A stretch of DNA of 64,000 nucleotides, taken from Paenibacillus shirakamiensis (lineage in GTDB: Bacteria; Bacillota; Bacilli; Paenibacillales; Paenibacillaceae). Within the stretch, counting starts at the first letter, position 1. Each line of letters begins with the position of its first letter. The notes under the pieces are model-generated. The model saw only the letters and a program-made list of their open reading frames with translations. It was not told the DNA's origin and did not search any database. Location of the stretch: assembly GCF_017874255.1 (NCBI RefSeq), contig NZ_JAGGLD010000001.1, positions 1,364,001 through 1,428,000 of the forward strand, read 5' to 3'. This document shows, piece after piece, positions 35,273 to 44,848 of the stretch. The position numbers and the translations under genes were made by a program.

Positions 35273-36392
35273 GAAGTTTCACCTTGGCATAAAAGTCTGA
35301 TACAGCAGCAATAACCTGTTGGACATGCTCATCCGGCATTTCTGCATATAACGGTAGAGCAATCGATTTTTGAGTAAAAGTCTCCCCATGTGGGAAATCT
35401 CCTGCCTCATGGCCTATACCAGCAAATGCAGGTTGCAATGGTAGTACAGACGGATAATAAATCTGTGTTTCTATCCCCTGCTCCTTAAGATATAACTGCA
35501 ATTCATCTCTACGTTCCGCTTGCATTACGTAAGTGTAATAAGCACGACTATCATGGTTCTCAGTGACTACATATACATCAGGAGATAGAGCATGAAGTGC
35601 AGCATTATACTGGGCAGCAATCTGTCGGCGGCGATGCAGAAGATCATCGAACCGTGACAATTTATGCGTCAGATAAGCAGCTACTACTTCATCCATACGA
35701 TGGTTATATCCTACGAAATGATGATAGAAACGAGTGATACCATCTTGCCCATGATTACGAAGCATTCGGCTAATCCGGGCAAGTTCATCATCGTCCGTCA
35801 CAATGACGGCCCCGTCTCCAATACCTCCAAGCGGTTTGGCTGGGAAGAAAGAATATAGACCCGCATCGCCAAGTCGGCCCGCTTGTTGTCCATCTTGGAT
35901 TGCCCCTAATGAGACTGCACTGTCTTCTAACACTCGAAGCCCATATCTATCCGCTATCTCGCGAATCGATTTCATATCGGCCATAACCGAGAATAAATGG
36001 GTGGGGATGACCACTTTACTGCTAGGTGTAATTTTCCTTTCCAGATCTTCAGGGTCCAGCATTCCTGTAAGTGGATTAACATCTACAAAGATTGGATTTG
36101 CTCCCAGAAGTACAATCGTACTAGCGGTAGAGATGAAAGAGAAAGCAGGGGTCAATACATCCACTCCTGGTCCCACGCCCATAGCTTTTAAAAGGATCGT
36201 TAATGCCGTCGTTCCATTGGCTACCGCAATCACATGCTGTGCACCCGTGTAACTACGTATAGCTTGTTCAAATTCGGCTACACGCTCTTTGAGAATGAAG
36301 TTATCTGATGTGCCCACTTCATATACAATATCCTTAATTTTCTGACGATCTTCTGCATACCTTGCTGCATAATTGAAGAATGGGATAGTCAT
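35265..36392 (-). CDS. DegT/DnrJ/EryC1-family aminotransferase, second of two
   Basis: A 375-aa PLP-dependent sugar-aminotransferase-type enzyme. Motifs: AVANGTTALTILLKAMG (phosphate cup, about residue 55), VIPTHLFSVMADM, the aspartate in EDSAVSLGA (about 158), and the PLP lysine in YSFFPAKPLGGIGDGA (about 182). The C-terminal part has YNHRMDEVVAAYL and IETQIYYPSVLPLQ. The start is the ATG at 36392, after GGGGGAG, and shares one base with the stop of its neighbour. It is clearly related to the upstream aminotransferase (tandem duplicates). This family aminates keto sugars and cyclitols. Confidence 0.9.
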   Translation of the reverse strand: MTIPFFNYAARYAEDRQKIKDIVYEVGTSDNFILKERVAEFEQAIRSYTGAQHVIAVANGTTALTILLKAMGVGPGVDVLTPAFSFISTASTIVLLGANPIFVDVNPLTGMLDPEDLERKITPSSKVVIPTHLFSVMADMKSIREIADRYGLRVLEDSAVSLGAIQDGQQAGRLGDAGLYSFFPAKPLGGIGDGAVIVTDDDELARISRMLRNHGQDGITRFYHHFVGYNHRMDEVVAAYLTHKLSRFDDLLHRRRQIAAQYNAALHALSPDVYVVTENHDSRAYYTYVMQAERRDELQLYLKEQGIETQIYYPSVLPLQPAFAGIGHEAGDFPHGETFTQKSIALPLYAEMPDEHVQQVIAAVSDFYAKVKLHV

Positions 36393-37525
36393 CACTGCTC
36401 CCCCTTCTGGAAATACTGGCGTATATGTCCGCATACTTCTGCTAATTGTTCATCTGTAACATCGGGATACATTGGCAATCCAACGGCTCGGCTTGATGCA
36501 CGCTCTGCATGAGGCATATCGCCTTGCTTATAACCTAGGTGCTTGAAGCAAGGTTGTGTATGAAGGGGATGAGGATAATAGACTTCCGTTCCAATCCCCT
36601 GCTGTGTCAAATAATCGACCAATCCATCCCGGTCTTCAGTCTCTATAAGATATACATAATAGACTGCATTTGCAGACTCATCGCCACGTTCCCGAATTAC
36701 GGGAGTTTGAACTTGAGGAATATCTCGCAGTTCTGCATCGTAGGAGGCAGCTAGGTAAGCGCGTCGTGCAATCTCTTTTTGTAAGAACTGAAGCCGAACT
36801 AGCAAGATCGAAGCTTGAACATCATCCATCTTACTGTTGAACCCTACAATTTGATGGATGTAAGGAACGGATTCTTCCTGACCGTGAATACGGAGCTGTC
36901 GAGCTTGCTTAGCGATATCATCATTATTTGTAAGTACCAATCCAGCGTCACCTATCGCCCCTAACGTCTTGGTGGGGAAGAAGGAGATTACTCCCGCATC
37001 ACCAATGAGACCCGCATGTTGGCCATCATGGAACATGCTAATAGCTTCCGCGCTATCTTCTAGAACAAGCAGCTCATGCTTCTGCGCGATCTTATGAATG
37101 GCTGTCATATCTGCTAACTGAGTGAACAAATGAACGGGCATAATGGCCCGAGTGCGAGGTGTAATTTTCTCTTCAATCTGATTCACATCGATCATATACG
37201 TGGCCGCATCGATATCACAGAATACAGGTGTAGCGCCTACCAGTGCTATGCTAGAAGCCGAGGCAAAAAAAGAATAACAAGGAACAATTACTTCGTCCCC
37301 TACACCAATTCCCGCAGCACGCAGCATAATAATTAGGGCATCCGTGGCATTTCCTACAGCTATACAGTGCTTAGCCCCTGTGAACACTTCCAAAGCTTTC
37401 TCCAATTCTTGAACGGCAGGTCCATTCGTAAATCTACCTTCGTCAATGACTTGATCCAATCGTTGTGAGATCAAAGGCCACTGTTCTTTAAAAGATTTAG
37501 CCCCCGAAAAAAAAGCTACACTCAT
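36392..37525 (-). CDS. DegT/DnrJ/EryC1-family aminotransferase, first of two
   Basis: A 377-aa PLP aminotransferase of the sugar-amine family. Visible: AVGNATDALIIMLRAAG (about residue 57), VPCYSFFASASSIALVGA (about 80), the cofactor-contacting Asp in LEDSAEAISM (about 158), and the PLP lysine in SFFPTKTLGAIGDAGLV (about 185). C-terminal VGFNSKMDDVQASIL and TEVYYPHPLHTQPCF are typical. GGGGTG lies before the ATG. It follows a Gfo/Idh gene by 4 bases. An oxidation-then-amination order (Gfo/Idh then DegT) is the usual way to make aminosugars, as for kanosamine in NtdC/NtdA. Confidence 0.9.
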   Translation of the reverse strand: MSVAFFSGAKSFKEQWPLISQRLDQVIDEGRFTNGPAVQELEKALEVFTGAKHCIAVGNATDALIIMLRAAGIGVGDEVIVPCYSFFASASSIALVGATPVFCDIDAATYMIDVNQIEEKITPRTRAIMPVHLFTQLADMTAIHKIAQKHELLVLEDSAEAISMFHDGQHAGLIGDAGVISFFPTKTLGAIGDAGLVLTNNDDIAKQARQLRIHGQEESVPYIHQIVGFNSKMDDVQASILLVRLQFLQKEIARRAYLAASYDAELRDIPQVQTPVIRERGDESANAVYYVYLIETEDRDGLVDYLTQQGIGTEVYYPHPLHTQPCFKHLGYKQGDMPHAERASSRAVGLPMYPDVTDEQLAEVCGHIRQYFQKGEQ

Positions 37526-37529
37526 TCGC

Positions 37530-38579
37530 TCACCCCATATTCACCATATTATAGGCTCCAAGTTCTGGAGATAACGCTGGGGTTAGCAAGCCACATGTTT
37601 CTTTGGCCTGACATATCACCCGGACTACGTTGGCATTGAATTCCAGATCACTTACAGGTTTTTCTCCGATTCCTGCAAAGTATTGATAATACTCAATGAA
37701 TACAGCAGAAAGGGGATCATCGTGCATAATATGCTCTTCTAATAAATGACCATTTCCATCACAGATTTCTAACCAAGCATGACTGTCGTCTTGTGCCGAA
37801 GGATAATATCCGCAGAGAACATGACTATCGAAATTCAACTGAATTCTACGCTTGCGAATAGGGGTAGCCAAATTTGAACTAAGTCTGGATATCACACCAT
37901 GCTCTTGATACAGGGTGATTTTGGCCATGCCCATCTTAGGAATAACGTGTTCACCAATGAACATATCTTTGACTTCAGATGCTACCACTTCGGCACTCGT
38001 TCCTCCGAGGAACAAGGCCAACGCCACTAAATGTGGAATCTCTACATCAAATGCATTATGATGGCTTGGATTCGCTAAAGTGCGAGATAATCTAGATTTA
38101 TTTTGTTCTGCTGTCAAGTAGCGAAGGGGGCCGTACACGCCTGACTGAATAAGTGTATGAATTTTCCGCGTTAATGAACTAGACAGCCAATTCGCTACTA
38201 CAAGGATCTCACACCCATAATAATGTTGAATTTCCCGAATCACATCGAGTTCACTCTCAGTGGTCGTAAGAGGCTTTTCCATAACAATTTTGCGATAGCC
38301 ATATTTCACAACTTCTCGCAGAGCTTCCGTATGAAGTTCTGGAGGGGTGCATATGTGAACCACGGTATTATCAGGCTCAAATCCCTCAACATCTCCCAGA
38401 CTTGAGAAGCCTGTTAAGTTCGGTTGACTAGAACCAAGATTCGCAAAATTCGGATCTACGACTCCCACATGAGGATTGAACAGCGCTCTGTGGCTTCCCA
38501 TCTGATAAGCTTTACGGAGGCAATGATAATGGAGACCTTTCCCCGCTCTTCCAAATCCAATGATCAAAGATTGAAGCAT
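37530..38579 (-). CDS. Gfo/Idh/MocA-family dehydrogenase, first in cluster
   Basis: A 349-aa NAD(P)-dependent dehydrogenase. The Rossmann motif is SLIIGFGRAGKGLHYH (about residue 4), and the conserved EKP appears as KIVMEKPLTTTESE (about 100). The substrate domain includes NAFDVEIPHLVALALFLGG (about 175), where the His of PHLVAL is in the usual position for the catalytic His. GGAGG lies 7 bases before the ATG. It follows trpF by 27 bases and precedes the DegT pair by 4 bases. A sugar or cyclitol oxidation feeding the aminotransferase is likely. Confidence 0.88.
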   Translation of the reverse strand: MLQSLIIGFGRAGKGLHYHCLRKAYQMGSHRALFNPHVGVVDPNFANLGSSQPNLTGFSSLGDVEGFEPDNTVVHICTPPELHTEALREVVKYGYRKIVMEKPLTTTESELDVIREIQHYYGCEILVVANWLSSSLTRKIHTLIQSGVYGPLRYLTAEQNKSRLSRTLANPSHHNAFDVEIPHLVALALFLGGTSAEVVASEVKDMFIGEHVIPKMGMAKITLYQEHGVISRLSSNLATPIRKRRIQLNFDSHVLCGYYPSAQDDSHAWLEICDGNGHLLEEHIMHDDPLSAVFIEYYQYFAGIGEKPVSDLEFNANVVRVICQAKETCGLLTPALSPELGAYNMVNMG

Positions 38580-38606
38580 GAACGAACCTCCTTCTTCCTT
38601 CTTAAG

Positions 38607-39242
38607 TCAACCCCCCGCTGTAACGTGTTGAAATCTTGCCGCTTTCACGAAGTCGTTCATTTTTAATGGATCTTTGATGCCTTGAGTCTCCACTCCGCTA
38701 CTTACATCTACAGCGGATAATCTAGTCTCTTCAAGTGCACGAACTATGTTCTCAGGGTGAAGCCCACCAGCGAGAATCAAGGGATGTGGACTTTGCAGCT
38801 TCTTTACTTCACTCCAAGCAAAGCTTTGTCCTGTTCCTCCTGTACTACCTTGTACAAAGGTGTCCAGAAGAAAAGCACGAACCACATTTTGATACATAAT
38901 TAATGCATCTTCAGGCTGAAGATCAAGTCCGCCCATATGCAGCGTTTTGACTACAGGGCGTATACTTTTGCTACAGTAATGAGGGGTTTCTTTGCCATGG
39001 AGCTGAACCATGTCTAATTGACAGAATTCAGCAATTTGATTCATCTCCCCAAGTTCTGTATTTACAAATACACCCGTTGTTGTAACGTAAGGAGGAATAG
39101 ATCTAATGATTTCTTTCGCAGCATAGGGACTAATCTTTCGTTTCCCTTCGGCAAAGACAAACCCAATCGCATCCGCTCCAGCTTCTACAGCCGCCCACGC
39201 CGCTTCCTTTGTTGTCAATCCGCAAATTTTCACTCTAACCAT
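38607..39242 (-). CDS. trpF: Phosphoribosylanthranilate isomerase
   Basis: A 211-aa (beta/alpha)8 isomerase that converts N-phosphoribosylanthranilate to CdRP, step 3 of Trp synthesis. The catalytic Cys lies in VKICGLTT (residue ~7), and the catalytic Asp in FLLDTFVQGSTGGTG (about 127). The phosphate site is LAGGLHPENI and VDVSSGVETQGIKD near the end. AAGGAG precedes the ATG. It is last of the trp group here; in a canonical Bacillus operon trpF lies between trpC and trpB. Confidence 0.95.
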   Translation of the reverse strand: MVRVKICGLTTKEAAWAAVEAGADAIGFVFAEGKRKISPYAAKEIIRSIPPYVTTTGVFVNTELGEMNQIAEFCQLDMVQLHGKETPHYCSKSIRPVVKTLHMGGLDLQPEDALIMYQNVVRAFLLDTFVQGSTGGTGQSFAWSEVKKLQSPHPLILAGGLHPENIVRALEETRLSAVDVSSGVETQGIKDPLKMNDFVKAARFQHVTAGG

Positions 39243-39265
39243 AGCTATCTCCTTTATGAATAAAG

Positions 39266-40078
39266 TTAGATCGGAGCCACTTCTTTACGGGTAGCCTGTT
39301 TTAACTTCTGAATAAAATGACGTACTTCATTCTCCACGTTCTCAGGAGCAGCTTGTCTGATCACATTGATTAGTGCGCTACCTACGATAGCGCCGTCTGC
39401 ATATTCACTAACTTCGCGTACATGATGCTCATTGGAAATACCAAACCCTACTGCCAACGGCAGATTCGTTACACTTCGAGCCTGCTTTACGAAAGCAGGG
39501 AGTTCCTCTGGCAAAGATTTTCGCTCACCAGTAACTCCAGTTACCGAGATACAATATAGAAAACCTTGGCCTTGATCTACAACGGCAGCTTCCCGTTCTT
39601 TACTTGTGGTCGGAGCTAAGAAAAAAATATTTTTAAGTCCTTTGGATTCAAAAATCTCTACATATGGTTTGGCCATAGTAGAAGGTAAATCTGGAATGAT
39701 AAAACCGTCCACCCCTGCTTGCTTCGCATCTTCTGCTAAGGCTTCTAAGCCGTAAGCAAGAAAAGAGTTGCAATAACCCATGAAGACGATCGGTGTCTGT
39801 AGACCTCTACTTCTGAGCTCCTGCACCATAGAAATACACGCTTTCAGATTCACACCGTTCGTGACGGCCTGAAGACTTGCTTCTTGAATTGTAGGACCGT
39901 CAGCTAAGGCATCAGCATAGGGTACACCCAGTTCGATAATATCTGCCCCTGCTTCCGCAATCGCTTGAATGAGAGACGCGGAACCTTCAACAGTAGGATA
40001 TCCTACTGGAATATATGGAATAAGAGCCGATTCACCTTTTTCTCGAAGTTCTGCAAATACAGCATCTATACGGTTCAT
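39266..40078 (-). CDS. trpA: Tryptophan synthase alpha subunit
   Basis: A 270-aa TIM barrel that cleaves indole-3-glycerol phosphate to indole and G3P. The catalytic Glu and Asp are seen in [19 protein letters not shown] (about residues 48-60). [10 protein letters not shown] (about 127), [16 protein letters not shown] (about 180) and [11 protein letters not shown] (about 213) complete the site. The ATG overlaps the trpB stop by 4 bases, as expected for the coupled alpha2beta2 enzyme. GGAGGTG lies just upstream. Confidence 0.96.
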   Translation of the reverse strand: MNRIDAVFAELREKGESALIPYIPVGYPTVEGSASLIQAIAEAGADIIELGVPYADALADGPTIQEASLQAVTNGVNLKACISMVQELRSRGLQTPIVFMGYCNSFLAYGLEALAEDAKQAGVDGFIIPDLPSTMAKPYVEIFESKGLKNIFFLAPTTSKEREAAVVDQGQGFLYCISVTGVTGERKSLPEELPAFVKQARSVTNLPLAVGFGISNEHHVREVSEYADGAIVGSALINVIRQAAPENVENEVRHFIQKLKQATRKEVAPI

Positions 40079-41292
40079 ACGAGCACCTCCGATTGCTTAA
40101 TGTCTTTCAGTGCGGCTATAGCCTGACTTAGATCTTTATCTCCGCGACCTGATAAATTAACAAGCACTAGAGCATCAGAAGGCAATGTATCTAGTAATTT
40201 GAGGGCATATGCTACTGCATGCGAAGATTCAAGTGCTGGTAGAATCCCCTCTTTACGGCACAGCTCTTCAAATGCTAACAGCGCTTCTTTATCGTTAATG
40301 GATGTGTATTCCACACGGCCGGTATCTTTCAGATGACTATGTTGTGGACCCGCACCTGGATAATCTAGCCCTGGAGCAATGCTATGGGTCTCCAAAATTT
40401 GTCCATCCGCATCCTGCAACATGTAGGTCAGACTTCCTTGGATGATACCCAATGTGCCTTTTAATAGAGGTGAAGCATGCTTGCCTGATTCCAGTCCCTC
40501 GCCAGCAGCTTGTACTCCTACGAGCTTCACTTCTGGGTCAGCTAAAAATGCATTAAACATGCCAATAGCATTACTTCCTCCACCTACACAGGCAATGACA
40601 TAATCAGGCAAACGTCCTTCAGCTTCTAGAATCTGTGCCCGAGCTTCATCTCCGATGATGGATTGAAAATCTCTGACCATGTCGGGAAAAGGAGAAGGTC
40701 CTACTGCGGAGCCGAGCAAATAATGTGTATCTTCCACATTCGTAATCCAATCCCGAATCGCTTCACTAATTGCATCCTTTAGTGTCTTCTGACCCGCGTG
40801 GACTAAATGAAGTTCTGCGCCTAATAAATTCATACGCTGGACATTCGGGGCTTGGCGTTCTGCGTCTACCGCTCCCATGTATACAACACATGTCAGACCC
40901 AATAAGCTACAAGCAGTTGCCACGGCCACGCCATGTTGACCTGCCCCTGTCTCTGCTACAATACGGGTCTTACCCATACGCTTGGCAAGAATGGCTTGAG
41001 CTAGTGCATTGTTAATTTTATGCGCCCCTGTATGCGTTAAATCTTCACGTTTCAGATACAGTTTGGCTCCCGCATGACTTGCTGTTAGGCGATGCAAAGC
41101 CGTGATCGGTGTGGGTCTACCTACGAAATTTTTGAGAAGATCTGCGATTTCTTTTCTGAAATCCGGCTCATCTTTAATTCTTGCGTATTCTCGGTTCAAC
41201 TCTTCCAAATTCCGAATTAGCGTCTCCGCCACATAAGCTCCACCATATTGACCAAAGAAACCTTCCACTTGTGCTTTTAATTCCACGCTCAT
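40075..41292 (-). CDS. trpB: Tryptophan synthase beta subunit
   Basis: A 405-aa PLP enzyme that joins indole and serine to give Trp. The PLP lysine lies in [14 protein letters not shown] (about residue 91). [16 protein letters not shown] and the phosphate site [11 protein letters not shown] (about 235) are intact, and the catalytic Glu lies in AETGAGQHG. It has the length of a TrpB1 enzyme that pairs with TrpA. GGAGG precedes the ATG. It is 18 bases after trpC; trpF is not between them. Confidence 0.97.
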   Translation of the reverse strand: MSVELKAQVEGFFGQYGGAYVAETLIRNLEELNREYARIKDEPDFRKEIADLLKNFVGRPTPITALHRLTASHAGAKLYLKREDLTHTGAHKINNALAQAILAKRMGKTRIVAETGAGQHGVAVATACSLLGLTCVVYMGAVDAERQAPNVQRMNLLGAELHLVHAGQKTLKDAISEAIRDWITNVEDTHYLLGSAVGPSPFPDMVRDFQSIIGDEARAQILEAEGRLPDYVIACVGGGSNAIGMFNAFLADPEVKLVGVQAAGEGLESGKHASPLLKGTLGIIQGSLTYMLQDADGQILETHSIAPGLDYPGAGPQHSHLKDTGRVEYTSINDKEALLAFEELCRKEGILPALESSHAVAYALKLLDTLPSDALVLVNLSGRGDKDLSQAIAALKDIKQSEVLV

Positions 41293-41310
41293 ATCCTTAA
41301 TTGCCTCCTC

Positions 41311-42120
41311 TTATGATTTGAGATGTTGTGAAACTTCAAGACCAGCAAATGCACGAACTTGTTGAGTAATATCGTTCGACTTGAGCAAGGCTTCTCCTAC
41401 CAAGATAGCATCGAATCCTCTACGTTCTGCTTCTACAGCATCCGCTGCCGTAGCTAGACCACTCTCACTTACGGTAAGAGCCGTGTCTGGAATGATAGAG
41501 CGAATATCCTCAGATCTTCTCAGATCAACATCAAAACTCTGTAAATCCCGATTGTTAATCCCGATGATTCTTGCCTTGGCAATCACAGCCTCAGCAGCTT
41601 CTTCAGCAGTAAAGCACTCCACCAATGCATCCATCCCGAGATCCTGTGCTGTAGCGATCATCTCCGTAAGAAGTGAAGTATCTCCAATGCTTCGTACGAT
41701 TAAAAGTACCGCATCAGCCCCGATGGAACGCGCTTCATAGATCTGATAAGGATCGATAATAAACTCCTTGTACATGACAGGAATATGAACACTGGGATCG
41801 TTGGCGACACGTTCTACAACATGTGCCCCTCCCCCAAAATATTTTTCATCCGCAAGTACAGAAATCGCCCGAGCTCCATTCTGTGAATACAATCTTGCAA
41901 GCTCAGCTGCTGCTAGACGATTCGGGAACTCACCCTTAGAAGGTGATTTCTTCTTAATCTCAGCAATTAATGAAATACCTGGCGCCTTTAATGCTGAATA
42001 GAAGTCTCTCACTGGACGTGCATCTCTTAATTTGCCTTGAAGATCAGATAAGGGCGAGTTTCTTTTTTTCTCCTCTACCTCTAAGCGCTTGTGCTCAACA
42101 ATTTCATTTAGCATGAACAT
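41311..42120 (-). CDS. trpC: Indole-3-glycerol phosphate synthase
   Basis: A 269-aa TIM barrel that cyclises CdRP to indole-3-glycerol phosphate. The catalytic Lys/Glu residues lie in LIAEIKKKSPSKGEF (about residue 50), VMYKEFIIDPYQI (about 110) and GINNRDLQSFDVD (about 180), with phosphate site SESGLATAADA near 213. The best start is the ATG at 42120, 9 bases after GGAGG; it lies inside the end of trpD (17-base overlap), which suggests translational coupling. Confidence 0.95.
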   Translation of the reverse strand: MFMLNEIVEHKRLEVEEKKRNSPLSDLQGKLRDARPVRDFYSALKAPGISLIAEIKKKSPSKGEFPNRLAAAELARLYSQNGARAISVLADEKYFGGGAHVVERVANDPSVHIPVMYKEFIIDPYQIYEARSIGADAVLLIVRSIGDTSLLTEMIATAQDLGMDALVECFTAEEAAEAVIAKARIIGINNRDLQSFDVDLRRSEDIRSIIPDTALTVSESGLATAADAVEAERRGFDAILVGEALLKSNDITQQVRAFAGLEVSQHLKS

Positions 42121-43153
42121 AATTTTGGGCCTCCTCATATATCATGTTGCTGCTTTGCACCAAAGCATGCAGCTTGTCACCAGCTTTTCCTGAAGCAATC
42201 GTCTCTTCCGCTAACCAATATCCTTCTCGAATCGTGTCGACATAGCCCGAGATCATCAGAGCTGCTCCTGCATTTACACAGGTCACTTTGCGAATGGCAT
42301 CAATCCGCTTGCTTCCCTCAAACAACTGGTGTAGTATTTCTTTATTTTGCTGAACGGTCCCTCCTTTCAGATCGTGTATATCTACATAAGTTAAACCAAT
42401 AGAATCTGGCTCCCAAAGCGTCTGACTTACTGAGCCCCCCTTAATTTCATATAGGACTGTAGGTGCGCATAGTGAAATTTCATCCATCCCATCCATTCCG
42501 TGTGCCACTAAGGCATGATCCGTCTGAATTGACGCTAGAATCTCGGCATATAAAGGAGCTAATAAAGCATTAGAGACCCCCATAAGTCGGCGCGTTGGCT
42601 GTAAAGGATTGCCGAGTGGACCCATTAAGTTGAAGATGGTGCGAAATCCTAGACTTCGGCGATGCGGGCCCCACGAGCTTACAGACGGATGGTAATGGGG
42701 AGTGAAAAGAAAAGCGAATCCATGTTCAGCAAGTGACGATTTCACTTGTTCACTTGGTAAGTCAATTCGAATTCCAGCCGCCTCCAGCAGATCCGCACTT
42801 CCGCACGAACTGCTTGAAGAACGATTCCCACATTTAGCTACCTTAGCCCCTGCTGCACTCACGACAAGAGCGGCGGCTGTCGATATATTAAATGAACCCA
42901 GCATATCTCCACCCGTTCCGCAAATATCCACCACATTTTCTACAGACTCCATCGCGCGCATCTTCGACCACATGGCCTTCAGATAACCCAGCAATTCTTC
43001 TTTCTCCGTGCCCTTGATCTCAGCAATGCCCAGAAAAGCAGCGACTTGAATGGGATCTGCGGTCTCCGAAAGAATATATTCCATACAAAATGCAGCTTCT
43101 GATTCAGATAGAGATTGTTTCGCGAGCATCTGTGTAAGGGCTTCTTTCAGCAA
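42104..43153 (-). CDS. trpD: Anthranilate phosphoribosyltransferase
   Basis: A 349-aa enzyme that joins anthranilate and PRPP. The PRPP motif CGTGGDMLGSFNIST (about residue 80), KCGNRSSSSSCGSADLLEAAG (split here as KCGNRSSSSSCGSADLL) near 108, and HGMDGMDEISL (about 215) are conserved. The start is TTG at 43153, 10 bases after GGAGG. It is the first trp gene of the unit and follows the MocR-type regulator by 18 bases. No trpE or trpG is upstream, so anthranilate must come from elsewhere in the genome or from another source. Confidence 0.95.
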   Translation of the reverse strand: MLKEALTQMLAKQSLSESEAAFCMEYILSETADPIQVAAFLGIAEIKGTEKEELLGYLKAMWSKMRAMESVENVVDICGTGGDMLGSFNISTAAALVVSAAGAKVAKCGNRSSSSSCGSADLLEAAGIRIDLPSEQVKSSLAEHGFAFLFTPHYHPSVSSWGPHRRSLGFRTIFNLMGPLGNPLQPTRRLMGVSNALLAPLYAEILASIQTDHALVAHGMDGMDEISLCAPTVLYEIKGGSVSQTLWEPDSIGLTYVDIHDLKGGTVQQNKEILHQLFEGSKRIDAIRKVTCVNAGAALMISGYVDTIREGYWLAEETIASGKAGDKLHALVQSSNMIYEEAQNYVHAK

Positions 43154-43171
43154 TCTACTTGCACCTCCTGG

Positions 43172-44710
43172 CTAGGCAGAAAATATGTTACGACTTACAC
43201 AATCTGTAACAGCTTGAGCAAATTTTTGAATACCTTCATCAATTTGTTCTTCAGATAGATTGGAGTAGCCTAGTATAAAGGTAGGCTTGTCCCGCTTAGT
43301 ATGTGTAAAATAAACTCCCGCAGGATACACTTTCACTCCATAATTCAACGAGCGGCTCGCAATAACGTGTTCGCTAGCATCGCAATCCACCTCTAGCAAT
43401 AGATGTAATCCAGCTTGATCTCCAAATATTTTTACTTTTCTACCAAATTGATGCTTTAGAGATCGGACAAGTCTGGCTCTTCGTGCAGCGTACAATTTGC
43501 CCATTTGATTCACGTGTTTGGCATATTGACCGTTGGAGATAAAATCTGCTAACGCTTCCTGTTCAAATGAAGGGCTCATACGATCTGCAATTCTCTTAAT
43601 CGATAGAAATGGTTGGACTAATGGCCGCGGAAGAACCGCATAACCGATACGTAAGGCTGGAAACAATATCTTGCTGAAACTGCCTACATAAATAATACGT
43701 TCCGATGCACCGAGTCCCGCCAAAGCGGAAAGCTTGTATCCTTCGTAACGATACTCACTGTCATAATCGTCCTCAATAATATAAGCATCTTCTCGTTCTG
43801 CCCAACGAATCAGCTCATGTCGCCGTTCAAGAGACATGGTTACCCCTAAAGGGAACTGATGCGAAGGTGTGACATAAATGAGCTTAGTCTGACCTAAGTT
43901 GGAGCTCGTGTTCTGCTTCTTCATTTGCGAATAAATATGGTTCACAGATAATCCTTCACGATCCACAGGTACAGAAATGACGCGAGCGCCAGAATATCCA
44001 AAGATCTCACTCAAAATACTATGCGCAGGATCTTCAACTACCACCTGATCTCCTGGCCTAATTAATAATCTTGCTAGAATATCCAAAGCTTGGGTAGCAC
44101 CGGTGGTCATCACAATTTGATCCGCCGTAACGGGAATGGATCTACTGGACCGAAGAAGTCTAGCAATCTCTCTACGCAAGTTCATGGATCCTTCAGCTGG
44201 ACCATATCCCAAAAGTGCTGGGGTTGATTTTCTACAGGTTCGAACCAGTGACTTTTGCCATACATCCATCGGGAATACATCCCATGCAGGTACGCCGTGT
44301 CGGAAATCAAAAGGGATCGAGCTACTTGCTTCTGTACTTTCTTCTGGGGGGTTGTTGTAATTAGTAGGTAAGGATAATGCAGGTAAGCTAAGTGTTGAAT
44401 CTAGTGTCTTAAGATTTACATCAAGCTCAGGTGAAACGGAGGAAAGCGGGTGAAATGCCGTATTGTCCGCGACAAAAGTTCCTGATCCTTTTTTCATAAT
44501 CAGATACCCTTCAGCCTGTAATTGTTCATAGGCTTGAATTACTACGGATCTTGAAATTTCAAGCTGTTCTGATAACTGCCTGGTTGGGGGTAATGCTTCA
44601 TGTTTTTGCAATGTTCCAGATACGATTAACTTCTGAATCTGTTCATAAATTTGTCGATTCAATGGGATTGTTGATTTCTTATCCAATTGGATGAACAATC
44701 CTTGTACCAT
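43172..44710 (-). CDS. MocR/PdxR-type regulator (GntR helix-turn-helix + aminotransferase domain)
   Basis: A 512-aa regulator. An N-terminal GntR winged helix (about 10-80: PLNRQIYEQIQKLIVSGTL, PPTRQLSEQLEISRSVVIQAY, EGYLIMKKGSGTFVA) is joined by a linker (~80-145) to a fold-type-I aminotransferase domain. The PLP lysine is in VGSFSKILFPALRIGY (about residue 345), and the cofactor region MTTGATQALDIL and IIEDDYDSEYRYEG are intact. Such proteins bind PLP plus an amino acid or amine and act as activators or repressors. It is the first gene of the ~20-kb unit, so it is the probable pathway regulator. Confidence 0.93.
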   Translation of the reverse strand: MVQGLFIQLDKKSTIPLNRQIYEQIQKLIVSGTLQKHEALPPTRQLSEQLEISRSVVIQAYEQLQAEGYLIMKKGSGTFVADNTAFHPLSSVSPELDVNLKTLDSTLSLPALSLPTNYNNPPEESTEASSSIPFDFRHGVPAWDVFPMDVWQKSLVRTCRKSTPALLGYGPAEGSMNLRREIARLLRSSRSIPVTADQIVMTTGATQALDILARLLIRPGDQVVVEDPAHSILSEIFGYSGARVISVPVDREGLSVNHIYSQMKKQNTSSNLGQTKLIYVTPSHQFPLGVTMSLERRHELIRWAEREDAYIIEDDYDSEYRYEGYKLSALAGLGASERIIYVGSFSKILFPALRIGYAVLPRPLVQPFLSIKRIADRMSPSFEQEALADFISNGQYAKHVNQMGKLYAARRARLVRSLKHQFGRKVKIFGDQAGLHLLLEVDCDASEHVIASRSLNYGVKVYPAGVYFTHTKRDKPTFILGYSNLSEEQIDEGIQKFAQAVTDCVSRNIFSA

Positions 44711-44848
44711 AATTACCCTCCCAACTAGTTAATGGGCAACATTAGTAATCTAAATACAAAGTCGAAATGTCAGTTTGTATGAGGTTATAGCTCATTTGTT
44801 CTCACATGTCTTGGTAGAGTATAACTTTAATAGTCTAAGATTAAAACA

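Noticed and set aside
44711-44848. TRAP or T-box type control of the trp genes
   Set aside because: No GAG/UAG repeat series and no T-box sequence upstream of mocR or trpD.
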